A stretch of DNA of 64,000 bases from Burkholderiaceae bacterium (lineage in GTDB: Bacteria; Pseudomonadota; Gammaproteobacteria; Burkholderiales; Burkholderiaceae_C): NCBI GenBank assembly GCA_031253795.1, contig JAIRVR010000031.1:1-64000 (forward strand). Direction: 5' to 3'. The notes beneath the pieces are model-generated. The model was given only the letters and a program-made list of their open reading frames with translations, made no database searches and was not told the origin of the DNA. Made by a program: the position numbers and the translations under genes. Below, in pieces: positions 1-8,473 of the stretch. Position 1 is the stretch's first letter. The number at the start of each line of letters is the position of its first letter.

Positions 1-274
1 CTTGCGAGCGCGGCACGGCGAACATGCCGAAGGGGTAGTTCTCGCGCAGGTCCTTCTTGGTGGTGAAGGGAAAGCGCGACAGGTCGGCCAGCGTGCGCAG
101 GTCCGAGGGGTGCACGCCCCGGTCGTCGAACGCTCGCCGGTAGTGCGGCACGTTGTCGTAGGCGTGCTGCAGCGACCAGCGCAGGCGCTGCAGCTGCAGG
201 GCGCAGATCTCGTCGCGGCTGGCGGTTTCGATGGGCTCCAGCCCGCCAGGGGCTGGGCGCGATACAGGGTTCAT
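1..274 (-). CDS. paaK: phenylacetate-CoA ligase, N-terminal part (cut by window edge)
   Basis: The 91 visible N-terminal residues match phenylacetate-CoA ligase (PaaK), the cytosolic enzyme that activates phenylacetate to phenylacetyl-CoA with ATP and CoA. The segment LQRLRWSLQHAYDNVPHYRR, followed by SDLRTLADLSRFPFTTKKDL and ENYPFGMFAVPR, is the characteristic N-terminal signature of the family. The start ATG reads leftward from 274. The catalytic adenylation motifs lie outside the window. The gene is divergent from paaN, with a shared 154-bp promoter region, which supports a role in phenylacetate catabolism. Family identity is recognised from sequence memory; completeness cannot be judged here. 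Confidence 0.9.
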   Translation of the reverse strand, partial: MNPVSRPAPGGLEPIETASRDEICALQLQRLRWSLQHAYDNVPHYRRAFDDRGVHPSDLRTLADLSRFPFTTKKDLRENYPFGMFAVPRSQ

Positions 275-311
275 CGGGACCTCGGAGTGCGTGGGTGGGT
301 GGTTGGAATAA

Positions 312-339
312 TTGACCGACCGGACGGTAGGATTATAAG
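312..339 (+). promoter_or_regulatory. sigma70-type promoter for paaN
   Basis: A -35-like TTGACC (312-317) and a -10-like TATAAG (334-339) are separated by 16 bp, about 90 bp upstream of the paaN start. The spacer is occupied by a near-perfect palindrome (see the operator at 315-328), an arrangement that suits repression by steric exclusion. It was found by eye; no transcription start is known. Confidence 0.5.
315..328. promoter_or_regulatory. candidate PaaR-type operator
   Basis: ACCGACCGGACGGT is an inverted repeat with only the central A/T positions breaking symmetry (12 of 14 bases match their reverse complement). It lies in the paaK-paaN intergenic region, inside the spacer of the proposed promoter. 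TetR-type PaaR regulators of beta-proteobacterial phenylacetate genes are known to use palindromic sites of this general kind. The TetR gene at 2128-2763 is the obvious partner. Binding is inferred. Confidence 0.5.
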
Positions 340-428
340 ATCCCACTTTCTTGAGCAACAAGGCTTGTCGTCCGGTACTAACCCTGATAGGGCCGGCGCA
401 CACACCATCCACCCAGGAGACATTCCGC

Positions 429-2081
429 ATGACCGACCTGTTCGAACGCCACCGCAGTCTGCTGGACGGCGCCCTCCACGCCCTGTCCACTCGCGGCCAC
501 TGGTCGCCCTTCCCCGAAGCTCCCTCGCCCAAGGTCTACGGCGAAACCGCCCAGGCCGAAGGCCAGGCAGCGGTCCAGGCCCTGACGGGCCGCGACTATC
601 CGCTGCGCCAGCCTGGCGAACGTGGCCGCGTGGCGACCGAGCGCTCGCCCTACGGCGTGGACCTGGGCATCCGCTATCCCGAATGCGATGCCCAGTCCCT
701 GGTGGATGCCGCCCGGGCCGCCGAGCCGGCCTGGCAGGCCCTGGGCCCCCGGGGCCGCACGGGCGTGCTGCTGGAGGCGCTGCAGCGCATACACCGCCGC
801 AGCTTCGAAATCGCCCACGCGGTGATGCTGACCACGGGCCAGGGCACCATGATGGCTTTCCAGGCCGGCGGCCCCCATGCCCAGGACCGCGCTCTGGAAG
901 CCATTGCCGTGGCCTGGAAGGCCATGGCCGACGTGCCCGAGCAGGCGGTCTGGGAAAAGCCCCAGGGCAAGAACCCTCCGGTGGTGCTGAACAAGCGCTT
1001 CGAGGTCGTGGGCCGCGGCGTGGCCCTGGTCATAGGCTGCGCCACCTTTCCCACCTGGAACACCTATCCGGGGCTGTTCGCGGCCCTGGCCACGGGCAAT
1101 CCCGTCATCGTCAAGCCCCACCCCCATGCCGTGCTGCCGGCCGCGCTGTCCGTGAGCGTGCTGCGCGATGTGCTGACCGAGCAGGGCATGGACCCCAATC
1201 TGGTGACGCTGGCCGTCAGCGCCGGCACGCAACTGGCCCAGGACCTGGCCACGCACCCGGCGGTGGCATCCATCGACTTCACGGGCGGCAATGCCTTCGG
1301 CCGATGGCTGCAGGCCCATGCGCCCCAGGCGCGCCTCTATGCCGAAATGGCCGGCGTCAACCTCGTGGTCATCGAGTCCACCGATGCCTATGCGGGCATG
1401 CTGCGCAATCTCGCCCTGTCGCTGTCCCTGTACAGCGGCCAGATGTGCACCACCACGCAGAACCTGCTGGTACCGGCGGCAGGCATAGACACCGACCAGG
1501 GCCACAAGAGCTTCGAGCAGGTCGGCGCCGACCTTGCCGCCGCCATCGACCAGCTGCTGGCCGAGCCCAAGGTCGCCTTCACCGTACTGGGTGCCCTGGG
1601 TTCGCCGCAGACCGTGGAACGTGTGGAGCAGGCTGCCGGCGTGGGCCGCACGGTGCGCGCCTCGCACAGGCTCGTCCACCCCGACTACCCCCTGGCCGAA
1701 GTGCGCACACCCGCGCTGCGCGCACTGGACGTGGACGATGCGGCCATCTATGAGCAGGAATGCTTCGGCCCCGTGTCCTACCTCGTGGCCGTGCCCTCGG
1801 CCCTGGCAGCCCGCGACCTGGTCGAGCGCAGCGTGCGCGCCCATGGCGCCATGACCCTGGGCCTGTACTCCACCGATGCGGCCTTCGTCGACCACATGGT
1901 AGCGGCCGCGCGGCGCGCCAAGGTGGCCCTGTCCATCAACCTCACCCAGGGCGTGATGGTCAACCAGTCCGCCGGCTTTTCGGACCTGCACGCCACAGGC
2001 GGCAATCCCGCAGCCAATGCCAGCTACACCACGCTGGCCTTCGTGGCCGACCGCTTCGTCGTCGTGCAGCGCCGGTGGTGA
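429..2081 (+). CDS. paaN: PaaN-type aldehyde dehydrogenase of phenylacetate degradation
   Basis: This 550-aa cytosolic protein has the aldehyde dehydrogenase fold and matches the PaaN branch associated with phenylacetate catabolism, where it oxidises the semialdehyde formed when the oxepin-CoA ring is opened. The catalytic Cys is C340 in SGQMCTTTQN, and the general-base Glu is probably E306 in AEMAGVN. E. coli PaaZ (about 680 aa) also carries a C-terminal MaoC hydratase domain. This protein ends after the dehydrogenase domain, so ring hydrolysis must come from a separate enzyme. The ATG at 429 is preceded by AGGAGA at a suitable distance. It is divergent from paaK and probably controlled from the palindrome at 315-328. 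Confidence 0.88.
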   Translation: MTDLFERHRSLLDGALHALSTRGHWSPFPEAPSPKVYGETAQAEGQAAVQALTGRDYPLRQPGERGRVATERSPYGVDLGIRYPECDAQSLVDAARAAEPAWQALGPRGRTGVLLEALQRIHRRSFEIAHAVMLTTGQGTMMAFQAGGPHAQDRALEAIAVAWKAMADVPEQAVWEKPQGKNPPVVLNKRFEVVGRGVALVIGCATFPTWNTYPGLFAALATGNPVIVKPHPHAVLPAALSVSVLRDVLTEQGMDPNLVTLAVSAGTQLAQDLATHPAVASIDFTGGNAFGRWLQAHAPQARLYAEMAGVNLVVIESTDAYAGMLRNLALSLSLYSGQMCTTTQNLLVPAAGIDTDQGHKSFEQVGADLAAAIDQLLAEPKVAFTVLGALGSPQTVERVEQAAGVGRTVRASHRLVHPDYPLAEVRTPALRALDVDDAAIYEQECFGPVSYLVAVPSALAARDLVERSVRAHGAMTLGLYSTDAAFVDHMVAAARRAKVALSINLTQGVMVNQSAGFSDLHATGGNPAANASYTTLAFVADRFVVVQRRW

Positions 2082-2090
2082 TGCGCTGCC

Positions 2091-2129
2091 AGGGTCTGTT
2101 CACACTTGTTCGGGGGCCAGACAGACCCT
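2091..2129. terminator. bidirectional hairpin between paaN and the TetR gene
   Basis: AGGGTCTGT (2091-2099) and ACAGACCCT (2121-2129) form a perfect 9-bp stem around a 21-nt loop. It lies between the stop of paaN and the stop of the convergent TetR gene and reaches into the latter's last codon. There is no long U tract, so it is either a weak intrinsic terminator or a transcript-end stabiliser. Confidence 0.4.
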
Positions 2130-2763
2130 AGGCCGCGCGCGGCTTGCGCGGCCTGGCGGTGGCCGGCAGGGAAACGGCGCCCACGCCGCCGAAGAACAGC
2201 TCGGAAACCATGGTGCCGATGGTGTCGTGGTCCAGCGCACCACCGGGCTTGAGCCAGGTGAAGGTCCAGTTGATCATGCCGAACAGCAGCATGGCCAGGG
2301 GCTTGCCCAGGGCGCTGTCGGGCGCCTCGCCCCGCACTTCGGCAATGGTGGCGGCAAAGGCCGCGACCACGCGGCGCTCCACGTCCAGGATGCGCTGCTG
2401 ATCTTCCTCGCGCAGAAAGCGCACGTCCTCGGTGAGCACGCGGTGGGCGTTCTGCGCCTGGGCGTACTCGCGGCCGAAACCGCGGATCAGCGCCTGAAGC
2501 CGCTGCGCGGGATCGGCATGCCGGCCCAGGGTGTCGTTGACCAGGGCCTCCAGGCGCAGCACATGCTCTTCGGCGATGCGCACCGCCAGGTCGTGCTTGT
2601 CGCGCACATAGTGGTAGAGCGTGGCCTTGGACACGCCGCAGGCCGCGGCCACCTCGTTCATGGAGGTGCCCGCATAGCCGCGCTGGGCGAAGAGCGCGGC
2701 GGCATGGGAGAGAATCATCTCGCGCTGGCCGTCGTAGCCAGCGGGGTCACGTACGCGGGCCAT
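2128..2763 (-). CDS. TetR-family regulator, probable PaaR-like repressor
   Basis: This 211-aa protein has an N-terminal TetR helix-turn-helix (SMNEVAAACGVSKATLYHYV, about residues 35-55) followed by an all-helical ligand-binding domain. The start chosen is MARVRDPAGYDGQR at 2763; the upstream in-frame ATG at 2814 would add 17 unconserved residues. It is convergent with paaN. TetR-type PaaR repressors that sense phenylacetyl-CoA are known in Burkholderiales, and the palindrome between paaK and paaN suits such a protein. The link to phenylacetate is inferred from context, and it could instead be an acyl-CoA-responsive repressor of distant genes. Confidence 0.75.
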   Translation of the reverse strand: MARVRDPAGYDGQREMILSHAAALFAQRGYAGTSMNEVAAACGVSKATLYHYVRDKHDLAVRIAEEHVLRLEALVNDTLGRHADPAQRLQALIRGFGREYAQAQNAHRVLTEDVRFLREEDQQRILDVERRVVAAFAATIAEVRGEAPDSALGKPLAMLLFGMINWTFTWLKPGGALDHDTIGTMVSELFFGGVGAVSLPATARPRKPRAA

Positions 2764-2983
2764 GCGGCAGCGTCCTTTCGGTGTGGTTCGTTGCCGCTCC
2801 GGCATGGCGGCCATGGGGCGATTATCGGTGGCGCGGCGGCGATTGCCGGGCCGCGCATGGCGGGCCTGCGCCCCGGCGCAATTACCAGTTTTCGGGGATA
2901 TGCAAAGATGGGTGCCTCACCCATAGTCGCACAGGCAATCTGGGGCGATTTCGCGCGCTCCAGGCACCTTCCCCCCGCCCTCC
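2764..2983. promoter_or_regulatory. divergent intergenic region between TetR and response regulator genes
   Basis: This 220-bp gap separates the minus-strand TetR gene from the plus-strand two-component operon and must hold both promoters. It is GC-rich apart from a short AT-richer stretch near 2880-2910. I see no clear -35/-10 pair and no ORF with coding character. Confidence 0.35.
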
Positions 2984-3667
2984 ATGCACCCATCCATGCC
3001 TCTTCTCGAATCCACGCTTCCGGCACCGGTCCTGGTCGTGGAGGATGAGCCGCTGATACGCCAGCGGCTGAGCACCGTGCTGGCCCAGCTGGGCTACCAG
3101 GATGATGCCGTGCTGTTCGCCGCCTCGCTGGCCCAGGCCCGCGCCTGCCTGGCCGAGCAGCCCGTGGCCCTGGCCCTGGTGGACCTGGGCCTGCCCGATG
3201 GCAGCGGCATCGACCTGATCAACCAGATGCGCCAGGCCGATCCGGCCGTGGGCATCCTCGTGATCTCGGCCTGGAGCACCGAGGATGCCATCCTCGCGGC
3301 GCTGCGCGCCGGCGCCACGGGCTATGTGCTCAAGGAACGCGACGACCTGGAGGTCTCGCTGTCCATACGCAGCGTGCTGCGTGGCGGCGCGCCCATCGAC
3401 CCCTTCATCGCGCGCCGCGTCATCGCCGAGCTGCAGCCCGCCGCGGCCTCGCCCACGGGCCTGGATGCGGAATCCATGCTCAGCGCGCGGGAAAGCCAGA
3501 TCCTGCGCCTGGTGGCCGAAGGCCTGACCAACCGCGAGATCGCCGAGCAACTGCACCTGTCGCGCTACACGGTGGAGTGCCACATCAAGCACATCTACCG
3601 CAAGCTGTCCGTGTCCTCGCGCACCCGCGCCGTCAGCACGGCGCGATCGCGCGGCCTGCTGGGCTGA
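2984..3667 (+). CDS. NarL/FixJ-family response regulator
   Basis: The 227-aa regulator has an N-terminal receiver domain (residues 15-130) and a C-terminal LuxR-type helix-turn-helix (about 160-220; LTNREIAEQLHLSRYTVECH). The acidic pair E20/D21, phospho-acceptor D67 (ALVDLGLPDGSG) and Lys in YVLKERDD are all present, so it should be phosphorylated normally. The next gene, a kinase, starts 8 bp downstream, which makes this a cognate pair in one operon. Either M1 or M5 (2996) could be the start, since both lack a strong Shine-Dalgarno. The signal and target genes are unknown. Confidence 0.9.
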   Translation: MHPSMPLLESTLPAPVLVVEDEPLIRQRLSTVLAQLGYQDDAVLFAASLAQARACLAEQPVALALVDLGLPDGSGIDLINQMRQADPAVGILVISAWSTEDAILAALRAGATGYVLKERDDLEVSLSIRSVLRGGAPIDPFIARRVIAELQPAAASPTGLDAESMLSARESQILRLVAEGLTNREIAEQLHLSRYTVECHIKHIYRKLSVSSRTRAVSTARSRGLLG

Positions 3668-3675
3668 GCCAGGCC

Positions 3676-5667
3676 ATGGCCTGGCTGCGGCACGCATCGC
3701 GGTGGCTGCTGGCCCTGGCGGTGCTGGCAGGCCTGCCGGCCTGGGCCCAGGATTGCACGCCGCGCATTCTGTCCACCCAGGCCCGGGCCTCCGACACGGC
3801 CGCCACGCCGGCAGCCGCCGCCCTGCTGCAGGGCTGGGAGGACGTCACCCTGCCGGACCGCTGGACGCGCCGCTGGCCCGGCCACAGCGGCGCCGTCTGG
3901 TACCGCCTGCAATGGCAGCCCACCTGCGCGGGCCAGCCCGTGGCGCTGGCGCTGCGGTCCATGGTCATGGCCGGCGAGGTCTATGCCAACGACGACCTGC
4001 TGTGGCGCGACCGCCATCTGTCCGAGCCGCTGTCGCGCAGCTGGAACCTGCCGCGCTACTGGCTGCTGCCCGGGTCGGCACTGCGGCCTGGCACCAATAC
4101 GCTGTGGATCCGCGTGCACGGCATCGCCGAGCAGACGCCGGGCCTGGGCGAAGTCCGGCTGGGCGAGCCGCAGGCGCTGCGCCAGTGGTTCGAGGACAGC
4201 TGGTGGAACCAGCGCACGCTGTTCGCCATGAACCTCGTGGTCTCGCTGGTGCTGGCCCTGCTCTTCGCCTTTGCCTGGCTGCAGAGGCCCGCGAGCAAGG
4301 CCTTCGGCTGGTATGCGCTCAACGCCGGCTGCTGGGCCCTGTTCCTGACCAATGTGCTGATGACCGAGGCCTGGCCCTATTCCAGCACCCTCGCCGCAGC
4401 ACGCGCCAACCTGCTGGTCTTCGAACTGTTCACCCTGAGTTTTTGCCTGTTCACCTGGCGCTTCGGCGGCCAGCGTTTCGCGCGCATGGAACGGCTGCTG
4501 TGGGCGTTCACCGCCATGGCCATGGCGGCCACGGTGCTGCTGCCCTGGCACTGGATCGACGGTGCCCTGCCCCTGGGCATGGTCTGTTTCGCCATCATCT
4601 GCGCCACGGCCCTGCAGTTTCCCGTGCATGCCTGGCGCACGCGCCAACCCCTGCACGCGGTCTACGCGGCCTGCCTGCTGGCCTTTCTCGCCGTCGGCGT
4701 GCACGACATGCTGCTCCTGCACCATGCCATCACCGGCACCGCTCCCCTGGTGCCCTACACGGCGCCGCTGACCATGATCGCCCTGTCCATGGTGCTGGGC
4801 CGGCAGTTCGTCCTCAACATGCGGCGCGTCGAGCACTTCAACCAGGAGCTCAGCGACAGCGTCGCCCGCGCCTGCGACGAACTCGCCGGCACACTGGAGC
4901 GCGAGCATGCGCTGGCCCTGAGCCATTCGCGCCTGCAGGAACGCATGCAGCTGGCCCATGACCTGCACGACAGCCTGGGAGGCGCCCTGGTGCGCTCCAT
5001 CGCCATGGTGGAGCAGGCCGGCAGCCCCATGCACAACCGCCAGTTCCTGTCCATGCTCAAGCTGCTGCGCGACGACCTGCGCCAGATGATCGACAGCAGC
5101 ACCAGCCTGTCCGTGGCCGTGCCGGCCTCGCCCCTGGAGTGGATGGCCCCGCTGCGCCACCGCTTCGCCAGCCTGTTCGACGAGCTGGACATACAGTCCG
5201 AGTGGCGGATTCCCCCGCAATGGCAGCAGCCGCCCGGCGCCCTGCAATGCCTGGCCCTGACGCGCGTGGTGGAGGAAGCCCTGACCAATGTGATCAAGCA
5301 CAGCCGCGCCCAGCAGGTGTGCATCCAGCTGCAGTGGCCCGACCCCCAGTGGCTGATGCTGCGCATCACCGACGACGGTGTGGGCTTCGACGTGGCGGCC
5401 GTGCAGCGTGCCGGAATGGGCGTGGGCACGCGCAGCATGCAGGCGCGCATGGAACGCCTGGGCGGCATGCTGGACATGGACTCCGAACCGGGCCTGACCA
5501 TGCTCGCCGCCTGGCTGCCCACGGATCTGGCCCCGCGCGGGCCGGCCACGGTGCGCGATATTTCGGCGGGCGCGCAGGTGCGTGTGGGCGCGCAGCCGCC
5601 GGAGCGGCAGGCCCCGTCGCCGCAGCCTGAGCCAGTCAGCGCACAAAGCGCCCCATGCCCGCGCTGA
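3676..5667 (+). CDS. membrane sensor kinase, 7TM-DISM type with HisKA_3
   Basis: The 663-aa kinase begins with a signal peptide (cleavage after AWAQ). It continues with a periplasmic beta-sandwich of about 170 residues, a block of roughly seven hydrophobic helices (about residues 180-380), a coiled coil, and a NarL-type kinase core. The phospho-acceptor is H431 in MQLAHDLHDSLGG; the ATP-binding domain shows EEALTNVIKHS and ITDDGVGFD. This order corresponds to the 7TMR-DISM sensor architecture, which in other bacteria senses small extracellular molecules. It is co-transcribed with the regulator just upstream. The C-terminal 32 bp overlap the end of the convergent serine hydrolase gene. The ligand is unknown. 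Confidence 0.87.
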   Translation: MAWLRHASRWLLALAVLAGLPAWAQDCTPRILSTQARASDTAATPAAAALLQGWEDVTLPDRWTRRWPGHSGAVWYRLQWQPTCAGQPVALALRSMVMAGEVYANDDLLWRDRHLSEPLSRSWNLPRYWLLPGSALRPGTNTLWIRVHGIAEQTPGLGEVRLGEPQALRQWFEDSWWNQRTLFAMNLVVSLVLALLFAFAWLQRPASKAFGWYALNAGCWALFLTNVLMTEAWPYSSTLAAARANLLVFELFTLSFCLFTWRFGGQRFARMERLLWAFTAMAMAATVLLPWHWIDGALPLGMVCFAIICATALQFPVHAWRTRQPLHAVYAACLLAFLAVGVHDMLLLHHAITGTAPLVPYTAPLTMIALSMVLGRQFVLNMRRVEHFNQELSDSVARACDELAGTLEREHALALSHSRLQERMQLAHDLHDSLGGALVRSIAMVEQAGSPMHNRQFLSMLKLLRDDLRQMIDSSTSLSVAVPASPLEWMAPLRHRFASLFDELDIQSEWRIPPQWQQPPGALQCLALTRVVEEALTNVIKHSRAQQVCIQLQWPDPQWLMLRITDDGVGFDVAAVQRAGMGVGTRSMQARMERLGGMLDMDSEPGLTMLAAWLPTDLAPRGPATVRDISAGAQVRVGAQPPERQAPSPQPEPVSAQSAPCPR

Positions 5668-7189
5668 TACCGGCCGGCGTCAGCACGCCATCGTAGTACT
5701 CCAGCGTGAGCTGGTTGCCGTCGAACACGGCCTTGGACAGGCTGCCCGGCGCATCGGCCGCGGGCACGAAGCTGAAGGTATTGCCGTCCCAGTGGCTGAG
5801 CGCGATGCGCTCCTGGCCCAGGCTGATCTGCAGGCCCGATCCGGCCAGCCCCACCTGGGCGGGCCCGTAGAAGCGGTTGGCATAGCTGCCCACATAGCTG
5901 CCCAGCGGCTGGGGCGGGCGTGGCAGCACGGGCCGGGGCACGCCCACCAGCTCGCCATGGGGGGCCATCAACGAGGCCATGCGCCGGGTCCAGATGTCCT
6001 CCCAGTCCTTGCGCTGGCGGCCCCATTCGACCAGGTCCAGGAACTGCGAGACCACGATCTCGGGCACGCCGATGGGCATGCCATTGGTCAGCACGACGAT
6101 GCCCAGGCGCAGGTCGGGCACGATGGTGAAGGCCGTGGCGCTGCCCGCGCTGAAGGCGCCCGAATGCCCGTAGGTGGTGCGGCCGCCCTCGGACACGCCC
6201 ACGTTGAAGCCATAGCCGTAGTAGCGCGCGGGTTCGCCATTGCCCGCGGGGCTTTGCAGCATCTGGGGCGACATGGCGGCTCGCAGTGCCTGCGCATCCA
6301 CCACGCGACGGCCCTCGAAGCGGCCTTCGTCCAGCAGCATGAGCATCCAGCGCGCCATATCGCGCACCGTGGAGCTGACGCCGCCCGCGGCCGACTGGGC
6401 GTCGGGACGGCGCACGAGGCCCGGCTGCCAGCGGCCATCGACGCGCCGGTGGCCGGCAGCGCGATTGGGCCGGGCCTCGAAATCGGCAAAGCGCGAGCTG
6501 GTCTGCACCATGCCCAGCGGGCCGTACAGCGCCTGCTGCGACAGCGTGGCCCAGGGCTGACCCGCGAGGGCCGCCACAGCCTCGGCGCCTGCCGTCAGGC
6601 CGAAGTTACTGTACGCATACTGGGTGCCCACGGGGCGCAGCGGCAGGTAGCGCAGGCGGTCGAAGACCTGGCGCTGGTCATAGCCCAATTCTTCCAGCAG
6701 ATCGCCGGCCTGGCCCGGCAGGCCGGACCGGTGGGCATACATGTCGCCCACGGTCAGGCGCCGGGCCTGGTCCGCATCGGCCAGCGTCCACCAGGGCAGG
6801 CCCTGCTGCACGCGCGTGTCCCAGGCCACCCGGCCCTGGCCCACCTGCTGGGCCACCACGGTGGCGCCCACGGGCTTGGACAGCGAGGCCAGCTGGAACA
6901 CCGTATCGGCATCCACGGGCAGGGAGGCATCCGCACGACGCAGGCCATGGCCACGGGCATGGACCACGCGGCCCTCGCTGACCACGGCCACGGCCACGCC
7001 GGGCACGCCCGTGCGCCGCATCTGCTCCCGCACTAGGCCATCCAGCGCATCGAGAGCGCGCTGCACCCGTTCCGAGGTGGGCGGGTCGATGGGATCGCCC
7101 CAGGAAATCTCCCCGTTGCAGCCGGCCGTCGCCACGGCGCCCAGCGCCGCACCCAGCAAATGCCGGCGCGCAAGAATCGGTGAAGCCAT
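5636..7189 (-). CDS. beta-lactamase-related serine hydrolase, Tat-type lipoprotein
   Basis: The 517-aa protein starts with an ARRHLL twin-Arg motif and a lipobox ending at C24 (GAVATAGC), so it is probably exported folded and lipid-anchored. The catalytic domain has the class C/penicillin-binding motifs SxxK (S102-L-S-K105), YxN (YSN in YAYSNFGL) and HxG (YGHSGAFSAGS). These are the active-site residues of esterases, D-aminopeptidases and AmpC-like enzymes. A C-terminal beta domain of about 150 residues follows, as in many family members that are not true beta-lactamases. The ATG at 7189 has AGAGGAGA upstream; longer in-frame extensions lack family character. The substrate cannot be predicted. 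A terminator-like hairpin lies about 60 bp upstream. Confidence 0.85.
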   Translation of the reverse strand: MASPILARRHLLGAALGAVATAGCNGEISWGDPIDPPTSERVQRALDALDGLVREQMRRTGVPGVAVAVVSEGRVVHARGHGLRRADASLPVDADTVFQLASLSKPVGATVVAQQVGQGRVAWDTRVQQGLPWWTLADADQARRLTVGDMYAHRSGLPGQAGDLLEELGYDQRQVFDRLRYLPLRPVGTQYAYSNFGLTAGAEAVAALAGQPWATLSQQALYGPLGMVQTSSRFADFEARPNRAAGHRRVDGRWQPGLVRRPDAQSAAGGVSSTVRDMARWMLMLLDEGRFEGRRVVDAQALRAAMSPQMLQSPAGNGEPARYYGYGFNVGVSEGGRTTYGHSGAFSAGSATAFTIVPDLRLGIVVLTNGMPIGVPEIVVSQFLDLVEWGRQRKDWEDIWTRRMASLMAPHGELVGVPRPVLPRPPQPLGSYVGSYANRFYGPAQVGLAGSGLQISLGQERIALSHWDGNTFSFVPAADAPGSLSKAVFDGNQLTLEYYDGVLTPAGISAGMGRFVR

Positions 7190-7242
7190 GGAGTCTCCTC
7201 TGGTCCTGATGAAATTGGGGCGGCACTGCCGCCCTCTGACGA

Positions 7243-7284
7243 TAAAAAGCCCCGATGCCCCGCGCCGCAATCGGGCACGGGGCT
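7243..7284 (-). terminator. intrinsic terminator-like hairpin in the leader of the serine hydrolase gene
   Basis: On the minus strand AGCCCCG (7278-7284) pairs with CGGGGCT (7248-7254), with an inner TGCCC/GGGCA stem (7273-7277 with 7256-7260). It is followed directly by five U residues (plus-strand A run 7244-7248). This is a textbook intrinsic terminator, yet it sits upstream of, not after, a minus-strand gene, and no gene reads into it from the right. It may be an attenuator of the serine hydrolase or the end of a short RNA starting within 7285-7429. Confidence 0.6.
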
Positions 7285-7429
7285 TCTTCGGGAATGAAAT
7301 GAATGCCGCGCATTTGGGCAGGCATGGATTTACTCTGAGCCAGGACCCGGTTACGGGGTCGCTCAAGCATCCAAGGCGTTTATCATCGCCCGCGCATCCG
7401 TAACGATGTGTAAAAACACAGGAATTTCC

Positions 7430-8473
7430 ATGAAAACATTCAGCCTCAACGCGTTGGCGTTGGGTATCGCCGTTTCTCTGAGTGGCTGCGCACCACTGCC
7501 TTTGACGCAATCCATCCAGGCCGAAACATTTACCGCGCTACAGCCGGTGGACGTCAAAATCGGAATCCGCCAGCCCGAACTCTATGCGAACTATGTGCGC
7601 TCCACCGCGGGGACGGCAGGGACGGCCGGCTGCGCAGCCATACCCGGACTGGGCGTCCTGCTGGCCGCTGCCTGCGGTGGCGCTTTCGGCGCCATGGATG
7701 CCAGCATCAATGCCGCACGTGCCCAGGAAGCCGATGAGAAAGTCCGGCCGCTCAAGGATTTGCGGGTGGATACCCATTTCGACCAATCGATGCGCAACGC
7801 ACTGGTTGAATCGATGCAGGCAACACAGGCCGTGCGAATCGCCGACGTGGTGGTAACAAAGACGGTCACGGAAAAAGCCTATGAAGATATATTCAGTGCG
7901 TCCGTTTCCCCGTCCGTGATGTTTGTCAACATCGAATACTACCTGTCACCCGACTTCTCCATGCTCGAATTGACGTCGCGCAGCATGCTTTATCCGCGCA
8001 GCGCGGCAGCCAAGGAGGCTGCCAGACTGCCAACAGCCCCGGCCGCCGACAAGCCAGCCCCCGTGCTGGCGCAAGAGAACGCGTCCTATCGGGCCAACTT
8101 CTTCTACCGTGCCAGGCTTCCCGTTGCCAGCGCCGATACCGCCACGAACATCGAGGCCTGGCGGGCAGACGATGGACGTTTGCTGCGGGCAGCACTGCAC
8201 CATGGCATCCAGCAAACCAGCCATGTGTTGCGCGAGGACCTGCACGCCCGGACCACGGCCGCCTCGGCCGCCACCGATATCGATCTCGGCAATGGCCAGC
8301 GCGGCAGCCTCGTCTTCAAAAGCGAGGCGGGGATGCTGGCACGCGATGCGGCGGGCAGCCTGTACTTCGAAGCCGACGTCGCCGATGCCCTGCGGACACA
8401 TGAAGTGGCCCAGGCTTCCGCGCCGGTGGCCGGCGCCGCCTCGGCACATGCCGGGGACAGCGCCCCGCGTTAA
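7430..8473 (+). CDS. hypothetical lipoprotein
   Basis: The 347-aa product is not recognised. It has a short signal peptide with lipobox LSGC (C20), so it should be lipid-anchored. Residues 66-100 form a Gly/Ala-rich hydrophobic stretch that could insert in a membrane. The remainder is soluble and mixed alpha/beta, ending in a low-complexity Ala-rich tail. The ATG at 7430 follows GGAATTT, a modest ribosome site. The first part of the gene is less GC-rich than its neighbours, which may indicate acquisition. Its stop overlaps the mnmA stop by 4 bp in convergent orientation. Confidence 0.75.
   Translation: MKTFSLNALALGIAVSLSGCAPLPLTQSIQAETFTALQPVDVKIGIRQPELYANYVRSTAGTAGTAGCAAIPGLGVLLAAACGGAFGAMDASINAARAQEADEKVRPLKDLRVDTHFDQSMRNALVESMQATQAVRIADVVVTKTVTEKAYEDIFSASVSPSVMFVNIEYYLSPDFSMLELTSRSMLYPRSAAAKEAARLPTAPAADKPAPVLAQENASYRANFFYRARLPVASADTATNIEAWRADDGRLLRAALHHGIQQTSHVLREDLHARTTAASAATDIDLGNGQRGSLVFKSEAGMLARDAAGSLYFEADVADALRTHEVAQASAPVAGAASAHAGDSAPR

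Noticed and set aside
2-1753. A 583-codon plus-strand frame spanning the paaK-paaN region
   Set aside because: It crosses the divergent promoter and runs out of frame with paaN; the sequence is Arg/Pro/Gly-rich with no domain signature.
5636-7189. The serine hydrolase as a true antibiotic-resistance beta-lactamase
   Set aside because: SxxK, YxN and HxG are shared by many esterases and peptidases. The extra C-terminal domain and Tat-type lipoprotein signal are not typical of AmpC.
7320-7345. A CCTGGCTCAG stretch on the minus strand resembling the 16S rRNA 5' end
   Set aside because: Only about ten bases match, with no flanking rRNA sequence; coincidence.
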